From Methylococcus capsulatus str. Texas = ATCC 19069 (lineage in GTDB: Bacteria; Pseudomonadota; Gammaproteobacteria; Methylococcales; Methylococcaceae): a stretch of DNA of 64,000 nt. The stretch is taken from contig NZ_AUKJ01000023.1 in assembly GCF_000424685.1 (NCBI RefSeq), positions 49,412 through 113,411 of the forward strand. Reading direction: 5' to 3'. Numbering within the stretch: position 1 is the stretch's first letter; every line of letters begins with the position of its first letter. Below are positions 59,049 to 64,000 of the stretch, in pieces. The translations under genes and the position numbers were made by a program. The notes beneath the pieces are model-generated. The model did no database searches and was not told the origin of the DNA. It saw only the letters and a program-made list of their open reading frames with translations.

Positions 59049-59768
59049 CTAGTTTAACACTTCGGCCAGGAAATTCTGCATCGCCTGCCAGGAGCGCCGG
59101 TCGGCCGTGGGGTCGTAAACGGTGCCGAAGCTCCGGTCGTTGGCCAAGGGGTTGGAGAAAGCGTGGAGGGTGTGGCCGTACATGTGAATTTGCCAGTCGG
59201 CCCCGGCCTCGGTCAGCTCGCGGCCCAAGGCGAGGGCCTGTTCCGGCGGCGCCATTGGATCCTCGTAACCGTGCAGCACCAGCACCTTGGCGCGGATTTT
59301 CCGACCCGCCGTATTGCCCGGCGGAATGAACAGACCGTGGAAGCTGACCACACCCCGCAGGTCGGCGCCGGTCCTGGCGAGATCCAAAACGCACAAGCCG
59401 CCGAAGCAGAATCCCATCGCCGCAATGCGTCCAGGATCGACTTCGGGAAGCGAGCGCACGGTGTCCAGGGCCGCGTTCATCCTGGACTGCAGCAGGCCGC
59501 GGTCCGCCATGAACGGCGCCATGAGCTGGGCGTTCTGCTCCGGCCCGCTGCCCACTATCCCTTTGCCGTACATGTCCAGGGCGAATGCGGCGTAGCCCAA
59601 TTCCGCCAGCCGTCTGGCCTTGTCGCACACGAAAGCGTCGCGACCGCCCCAGGCGTGAGAGACGAGGATGCCGGGACGGGGCAGAGGAAACTCGTCGTCG
59701 CAGACGAAATAGGCCGATAGCAACGTATCGGCATGGTGATAATCGATTTCGCGCATCTGCACGGCCAT
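59049..59768 (-). CDS. Dienelactone hydrolase family protein
   Basis: Alpha/beta hydrolase, 239 aa, with Cys nucleophile in [12 protein letters not shown], Asp in [11 protein letters not shown] and His in [12 protein letters not shown], the dienelactone hydrolase triad. The N-terminal [18 protein letters not shown] is a typical oxyanion region. No signal peptide, so cytoplasmic. Substrate is unknown; it stands alone, divergent from the DUF4202 gene. Confidence 0.9.
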   Translation of the reverse strand: MAVQMREIDYHHADTLLSAYFVCDDEFPLPRPGILVSHAWGGRDAFVCDKARRLAELGYAAFALDMYGKGIVGSGPEQNAQLMAPFMADRGLLQSRMNAALDTVRSLPEVDPGRIAAMGFCFGGLCVLDLARTGADLRGVVSFHGLFIPPGNTAGRKIRAKVLVLHGYEDPMAPPEQALALGRELTEAGADWQIHMYGHTLHAFSNPLANDRSFGTVYDPTADRRSWQAMQNFLAEVLN

Positions 59769-59850
59769 GGGTGCGTGTCTCGTTCAGGTCAGCCAGGGGG
59801 CGTGATTTTCCCCGGCTTTCCTGCGTCCCGCAAGCCGGTTTGGCGGCGGG

Positions 59851-59859
59851 TGATACAAT
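59851..59859 (+). promoter_or_regulatory. Extended -10 promoter candidate for the DUF4202 gene
   Basis: TGA-TACAAT (59851-59859), 35 bp before ATG 59894; no clear -35. Confidence 0.4.
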
Positions 59860-59893
59860 GCGCGGATCATTGTGGTCCGTGGAGTTACATCCG

Positions 59894-60490
59894 ATGAGTT
59901 CCGACCCTTTCAAGCGGGTGGTGCAGGCGATCGACGCCGCCAATGCGCAAGATCCGAATCGTGAGGATTGGCAAGGAACCTCCTACCCCAAGGAACTGCT
60001 CTACGGCCTGCGCATGAGCGAATGCCTGGAGCGGCTTTGTCCCACCGCATCCGAACTTCTGCGCCTGGCCGCGCGGGGGCAGCACATAAGACGGTGGGAA
60101 ATTCCGCGCAGCGATTATCCTGCCACCCGCGAGGGTTATCTGCGGTGGCGAACCCGCCTGTACGGATTTCATGGCGACCAGCTCGGGCTGATCATGGCCG
60201 GGGCCGGTTATGACGAAGATTCGATCCGGCGGGTGAAACGCCTGCTGAGCAAGCGGGACCTGCGCTCCGACCCGGAATCGCAAACCCTTGAAGACACGGC
60301 TTGCCTGGTTTTCCTCGAGTACTATTTCGCCCCCTTCGCCGCCGGTCAGGATGAATCCAAGCTCATCGACATCGTCCGCAAGACCTGGCGGAAAATGTCG
60401 GACGTGGCTCGGCTCCGAGCTGTGGAACTCACTCTTCCCGGGCCGTTTGGCGCCGTCGTGGCGAAGGCGCTGGATGCCGGCATGTCGTGA
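59894..60490 (+). CDS. DUF4202 family protein
   Basis: 198-aa cytoplasmic protein of the DUF4202 type, function unknown. Conserved features: RVVQAIDAANAQDPN at the start, YGLRMSECLERLCP, RGQHIRRWEIPRSDYPATREGYLRWR and LEDTACLVFLEYYFAPF. The His/Arg-rich central motif suggests an HD-like metal or nucleotide site, but this is a guess. ATG 59894 has GGAG 9 nt upstream. The transporter gene follows after 25 bp and may share its transcript. Confidence 0.85.
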   Translation: MSSDPFKRVVQAIDAANAQDPNREDWQGTSYPKELLYGLRMSECLERLCPTASELLRLAARGQHIRRWEIPRSDYPATREGYLRWRTRLYGFHGDQLGLIMAGAGYDEDSIRRVKRLLSKRDLRSDPESQTLEDTACLVFLEYYFAPFAAGQDESKLIDIVRKTWRKMSDVARLRAVELTLPGPFGAVVAKALDAGMS

Positions 60491-60515
60491 GTTCCGACCG
60501 GTCGCGGATGGCACG

Positions 60516-61646
60516 ATGACTCGGCCGTATTCGCTTACCCGTTATGCGTGGCTGTCGATCTTCGTGGCGATCTTCACCATGGCGGTCAAGGCGGCGGCTT
60601 ATCGGGTCACGGGCTCGGTGGGGCTGCTGTCGGATGCCCTGGAGTCGATAGTCAATCTCTCGGCCGCGGTCGTGGCGCTGGCGATGTTGAGGTTATCGGC
60701 GCAGCCGGCGGACGCGCGACATCACTTCGGGCACGGCAAGGCGGAGTATTTCGCCAGCGGCTTCGAAGGCGTCCTGATCCTCGTGGCTGCCGGAGCGATT
60801 CTGTTTGCGGCCTGGGACCGGTATCTGCATCCCCACGAATTGGCCGAGCTTGATCTGGGCCTGGGGTTGTCAGTCGCGGCGGCGGTGGTCAACGGTCTGG
60901 TCGGCTGGTTGTTGGTTTCGGTGGGACGGAAAGCCGGCTCGATCGTCCTGGAGGCGGATGGGAAGCATCTGCTGACCGACGTGTGGACTTCGATCGGAGT
61001 GGTTTGTGGCGTGGCCGCTGCCGGTCTCACCGGCTGGCACGATTTCGACCCGGGCGTCGCGGCGCTGGTGGGTTTGAACATCGTATGGACGGGCGCCGGC
61101 CTCATCCGCCGCACCATCGCCGGGTTGCTCGATGCGTCGCTCCCGCTGGAGGAGAACCTGAAGATACGGAGCATTCTCGAAACGTTCCGCGAGCGTGGGG
61201 TCGGTTTCCACGATTTGAGAACCCGCCAGTCTGGAGCGCATCGCTTTATGAGCGTACATCTCCTGGTGCCTGGAGCCTGGACGGTACAGGCGGCGCACGA
61301 TCTGGCAGAGGAGATCGAGGCCGAACTGGGGGGTGCGCTGGCGAATCTGACCGTCGTGACCCACATCGAACCGATCGAAGATCCGGCGTCGTTCGGTCAT
61401 CACGAGCCGTTTCCCGAGACCGCTCCGGAAGTCACGAATCCTCATCCCCTGCAGACTGCCCGCCCTTTGCGGCTCAAGATCGCCTCGGTGGCGGGAGCGG
61501 CCCTGCTCCTGGGGGGGGGCGTTGCCAGCATGGTGGTGTCCGGAGTCTGGCTCGACCTTGCATTGGCTGCCGCGCTGTTCGGTTTCGTCCTGATTCTGGC
61601 GGTGCAACGGCGAGGCGCCCGGCAGCGAAAGGCTGGGCGTCAGTAG
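60516..61646 (+). CDS. Cation diffusion facilitator with extra C-terminal membrane segments
   Basis: Metal efflux protein of the CDF family, 376 aa. Six membrane segments in the first 210 residues with the metal-site motifs SDALESIVNL and HFGHGKAEYF, and EADGKHLLTDVWTS (HxxxD), then a cytoplasmic metal-sensing domain (about 215-310). Unlike usual CDF proteins, about 70 further residues follow with two more hydrophobic segments (about 325-345 and 350-365) and a basic tail. ATG 60516 was chosen; the frame extends far upstream inside the DUF4202 gene. The last 7 bp overlap fccB on the other strand. Confidence 0.88.
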   Translation: MTRPYSLTRYAWLSIFVAIFTMAVKAAAYRVTGSVGLLSDALESIVNLSAAVVALAMLRLSAQPADARHHFGHGKAEYFASGFEGVLILVAAGAILFAAWDRYLHPHELAELDLGLGLSVAAAVVNGLVGWLLVSVGRKAGSIVLEADGKHLLTDVWTSIGVVCGVAAAGLTGWHDFDPGVAALVGLNIVWTGAGLIRRTIAGLLDASLPLEENLKIRSILETFRERGVGFHDLRTRQSGAHRFMSVHLLVPGAWTVQAAHDLAEEIEAELGGALANLTVVTHIEPIEDPASFGHHEPFPETAPEVTNPHPLQTARPLRLKIASVAGAALLLGGGVASMVVSGVWLDLALAAALFGFVLILAVQRRGARQRKAGRQ

Positions 61647-62911
61647 CCGAAAACGTCCTTCTTGAAACTGCGCTGCCAGGCTCGGGCGTAGCCTGCTTCT
61701 CGTCTGCGGTCTCCGTGCGGCGGCGTTTCACCGGTCGACCGGACGATCAGCTGCCCGTCGTCTCGCGAGTAGCCGTACACACCGGTGATGGAGATGGCCT
61801 GGTCAGGCGCGACGAAACTGTAGCAGTGATTGATCAACAAGGGGTCCGGCGGTGGCTCGCCGGCCAGCGAGGCGACGATGGCAGCCGCGCAGACCTTGGC
61901 CTGGGAGTTGGCCGAAAAGGCGGATTTGGGCATGGGGTCCGCCTGGCAGGCATCGCCGATGACGTAGACTGCCGGATCGTACACCGAGGCGAAGCTCAGC
62001 GGGTCGACTGGGCACCAGCCGGATGCGTCCGTCAACCCCGACTGTTCCGCCAAGACTCCGGCCTTCTGTGGCGGGATGACGTTGAGCACGTCGGCACGGA
62101 AAGTGTCGAACTCGGTTTCGACGGTTCGCCCGGCGGCATCGATCCGCTCCAGCCGTCCCTCTTTTTCCGAGGAAACCCATTCCACCATGTCGCCGTAGAG
62201 TTCGCGCCAAGCCTGCTCGAACGCCGGCTGCTTGGAAAACCGGGTCTTGGCATCGAGTATCAGGATCTTGGAGCGGGGTTTGTGCTTTTTCAGGTAATAG
62301 GCGATGAGCGAGGCGCGTTCGTAGGGGCCAGGCGGACAACGATAGGGAGAAGGTGGTGCGGTGATCAGAACCAGGCCGCCGTCGGGCATCGCGCGGATCT
62401 GCCGGGCGAGCAAAGCGGTCTGGGGGCCGGCCTTCCAGGCATGGGGAACGAACCGGCTCGCCGCCTCGTCATAGCCCATTATCGCCTCCCAGCGAAAGTC
62501 GATGCCGGGGGAGAGGACTAGCCTATCGTAGGTGACCTCGGCACCATCGTTCAGTATCACACGCCGTCGCTGCCGATCCAGGCGGGCGACCCGGGCGGTT
62601 ACCTTTCCTATATCCAGCTCCCGCCGCAACCAGTCATAAGACCGCGCGAGAGTCCCCATGTCCCCGAGGCCGGCGACTGCTTCGTTCGATCCGGGGCAGG
62701 AAAGATAGGTCTCCTGCGGTTCGATCAATGTGATCGTCAGACCGGGATTCATCTGCTTCAGATAGCGGGCGGCCGTGGCACCGCCATAACCGCCACCGAC
62801 GACCACGACCCGGCCGCCTGAGCGAAGACCCTTGCCGGAAGCGCAGCCACCCAGTCCCCAGCCCATGCCGCAGACTGCCAGCAGGCGCAGGAACCGCCGC
62901 CGGCGGATCAT
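61640..62911 (-). CDS. fccB: Sulfide dehydrogenase flavoprotein subunit (flavocytochrome c)
   Basis: FAD subunit that oxidises sulfide in the periplasm and passes electrons to the cytochrome subunit. The 423-aa product has a Tat-like signal (MIRRRRFLRLLAVCGMGWGL), FAD motif VVVVGGGYGGATAARYL, a Cys in YLSCPGSNEAV at the place where FccB binds FAD covalently, and two later Cys (YRCPPGPYERA and NHCYSFV) matching the redox-active disulfide pair. It overlaps the cytochrome gene by four bases (ATGA). Confidence 0.92.
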   Translation of the reverse strand: MIRRRRFLRLLAVCGMGWGLGGCASGKGLRSGGRVVVVGGGYGGATAARYLKQMNPGLTITLIEPQETYLSCPGSNEAVAGLGDMGTLARSYDWLRRELDIGKVTARVARLDRQRRRVILNDGAEVTYDRLVLSPGIDFRWEAIMGYDEAASRFVPHAWKAGPQTALLARQIRAMPDGGLVLITAPPSPYRCPPGPYERASLIAYYLKKHKPRSKILILDAKTRFSKQPAFEQAWRELYGDMVEWVSSEKEGRLERIDAAGRTVETEFDTFRADVLNVIPPQKAGVLAEQSGLTDASGWCPVDPLSFASVYDPAVYVIGDACQADPMPKSAFSANSQAKVCAAAIVASLAGEPPPDPLLINHCYSFVAPDQAISITGVYGYSRDDGQLIVRSTGETPPHGDRRREAGYARAWQRSFKKDVFGY

Positions 62912-63240
62912 GGCCTCTTTCCCAGAAAGCCGGCGATCGCTTCAATGTCCTGGTTCGTGAGTCCGGCAGCGATCCGGTTCATGACCGTGCCCGATCTTTT
63001 TCCTTCACGGTACTCCCGCAACAGAGATGCCATCTCCTTCGCATCGAAGCGGCGTAACGATGCCGGTTCGGGAATCTGCTCCTCCTCGTCGGCATGGCAG
63101 CCGAGGCAACCGAGCGCAGCCAAAACCGTGTCCAGTTTTTCGGCCCGGGCCTGGAAACAGAGAGCGACAGCGATCGTACCGATCTGGACGCGTCTCACAA
63201 ACGACAAAACGTCACGATGGGTGTTCGGTAGCTGAGTCAC
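62908..63240 (-). CDS. fccA: Sulfide dehydrogenase cytochrome c subunit, monohaem
   Basis: Small periplasmic cytochrome c, at most 110 aa, partner of FccB. Signal peptide region QIGTIAVALCFQARA, one haem motif CLGCH, and the distal MNRIAAGLTNQDIEAIAGFL helix with a likely Met axial ligand. Purple sulfur bacterial FccA is dihaem; this one carries a single haem domain. The annotated GTG start at 63240 is uncertain; a later in-frame GTG would shorten the N-terminus by about 15 residues. Confidence 0.85.
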   Translation of the reverse strand: MTQLPNTHRDVLSFVRRVQIGTIAVALCFQARAEKLDTVLAALGCLGCHADEEEQIPEPASLRRFDAKEMASLLREYREGKRSGTVMNRIAAGLTNQDIEAIAGFLGKRP

Positions 63241-63391
63241 GGGGATTTGTAGAAGTATAGGACCGACGAATTTTATGCAAGCATGTCGCTTTGACCAAGC
63301 CGGGATTCCATGGAAGGGATGTCATCGGGAGAGTTATTTATGTCATTGATTTATAAGAAACTACCCTGCGTCAAAATGTCGCAGATTTTTC
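63241..63391. other. Upstream part of the fccA-pmoC divergent intergenic region
   Basis: AT-richer than its surroundings (e.g. TTATTTATG and GATTTATAAG near 63336-63357). It must carry the fccA promoter on the minus strand and any activator sites for pmoC; no certain site was identified. Confidence 0.5.
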
Positions 63392-63419
63392 TTGACAGTT
63401 TGGGGAAGGGTGATAGACT
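63392..63419 (+). promoter_or_regulatory. Sigma-70 promoter of pmoC
   Basis: A consensus -35 TTGACA (63392-63397), 16 bp, then TAGACT (63414-63419). Transcription would start near 63426, giving a leader of about 135 nt. This agrees with the established view that pmo operons of M. capsulatus use a sigma-70-type promoter. Confidence 0.8.
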
Positions 63420-63442
63420 CCCTCCACCGATGGACCGGTACC

Positions 63443-63480
63443 GCCTCTGTTGCGGGGTCCATGAAATGCCCGTTAGAGGC
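63443..63480 (+). ncRNA. Structured element in the pmoC 5' leader
   Basis: GCCTCT (63443-63448) pairs with AGAGGC (63475-63480), enclosing a second stem CGGG (63453-63456) with CCCG (63469-63472). A further GC-rich inverted repeat (GGCGT...ACGCC) lies near 63509-63530, before the ribosome site. It may affect mRNA stability or translation; no known riboswitch family was recognised. Confidence 0.45.
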
Positions 63481-63561
63481 AGAACCGATAGGGAATTAGA
63501 GAAGCGGGCGTCGGCGCCGAACGCCGGCCCCTGTCAACCATCACTTTAGGAGGAACAAACA

Positions 63562-64000
63562 ATGGCAGCAACAACCATTGGTGGTGCAGCTGCGGCGGAA
63601 GCGCCGCTGCTGGACAAGAAGTGGCTCACGTTCGCACTGGCGATTTACACCGTGTTCTACCTGTGGGTGCGGTGGTACGAAGGTGTCTATGGCTGGTCCG
63701 CCGGACTGGACTCGTTCGCGCCGGAGTTCGAGACCTACTGGATGAATTTCCTGTACACCGAGATCGTCCTGGAGATCGTGACGGCTTCGATCCTGTGGGG
63801 CTATCTCTGGAAGACCCGCGACCGCAACCTGGCCGCGCTGACCCCGCGTGAAGAGCTGCGCCGCAACTTCACCCACCTGACCTGGCTGGTGGCCTACGCC
63901 TGGGCCATCTACTGGGGCGCATCCTACTTCACCGAGCAGGACGGCACCTGGCATCAGACGATCGTGCGCGACACCGACTTCACGCCGTCGCACATCATCG
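63562..64000 (+). CDS. pmoC: Particulate methane monooxygenase subunit C, 3'-truncated by window edge
   Basis: Membrane subunit of the copper enzyme that oxidises methane to methanol. The first 146 codons are present. They begin MAATTIGGAAAAEAPLLDKKW, followed by a first membrane segment (LTFALAIYTVFYLWVRWYEG), a second (EIVLEIVTASILWGYLW) and a third (LVAYAWAIYWGASYF), and end near DTDFTPSHII. The AGGAGGA ribosome site (63548-63554) is strong. pmoA and pmoB should follow. M. capsulatus carries two near-identical pmoCAB copies and one extra pmoC; which copy this is cannot be told from the fragment. Confidence 0.96.
   Translation, partial: MAATTIGGAAAAEAPLLDKKWLTFALAIYTVFYLWVRWYEGVYGWSAGLDSFAPEFETYWMNFLYTEIVLEIVTASILWGYLWKTRDRNLAALTPREELRRNFTHLTWLVAYAWAIYWGASYFTEQDGTWHQTIVRDTDFTPSHII

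Overview
The window is a high-GC chromosomal segment of a gammaproteobacterial methanotroph, most likely Methylococcus capsulatus or a very close relative. The clearest marker is the start of pmoC (particulate methane monooxygenase subunit C) at the right edge. Supporting signs are the gammaproteobacterial gene order on the left, a DraT-type nitrogenase switch enzyme, flavocytochrome c sulfide dehydrogenase and a fatty acid cis/trans isomerase. No rRNA, tRNA or CRISPR array was recognised.

Layout. 1-11187: the conserved housekeeping run dnaJ (5' cut off), dapB, carA-carB, greA, yhbY (opposite strand), rlmE, ftsH, glmM, without the folP that often sits before glmM. carAB has its own promoter and a terminator-like hairpin in its leader. 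11388-23893: one tight seven-gene operon: SrfA-like membrane protein, SrfB (actin/Hsp70-fold ATPase), SrfC (dynamin-like P-loop GTPase), a SEL1/TPR-like membrane protein carrying an in-frame REP-type insertion, an exported SH3-vWA protein, and a LolD/MacB-like ABC ATPase plus FtsX-type permease. This is the best candidate here for a poorly described multi-component envelope system. 24018-24599: a Ysc84-type lipoprotein. 24831-31678 (minus): a six-gene run of a DUF1611 protein, a dipeptide-epimerase-family enzyme, a DUF2721 membrane protein, malic enzyme, acetolactate synthase and acetolactate decarboxylase (malate to pyruvate to acetoin).

31740-35062: a nitrogen-fixation accessory locus. A NifA-type upstream site (TGT-N10-ACA), a possible IHF site and a well-spaced sigma-54 -24/-12 promoter precede a 55-aa small protein, cysE and a second-type ClpX, followed by draT. 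35140-49154: mixed envelope and housekeeping genes (exported helical protein, lytic transglycosylase, DUF2231 protein, DMT exporter, nitrilase/GNAT/NTF2-like trio, OmpA-like lipoprotein, xseA, hslR, rhodanese, ispH, cobalamin adenosyltransferase, rraA, trhP, a response-regulator remnant, a lipoprotein hydrolase). 49155-49915 holds no recognisable gene. 49916-53447 (minus): a TetR regulator with a DevBCA-like exporter, headed by a promoter with a perfect 22-bp palindromic operator. 53640-53990: decayed transposase fragments. 54229-61646: cti, tilS, accA, a dienelactone hydrolase, a DUF4202 protein and a cation diffusion facilitator with an extra C-terminal membrane tail. 61640-63240 (minus): fccB and fccA. 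63241-64000: the pmoC promoter, a structured leader and the first 146 codons of pmoC.
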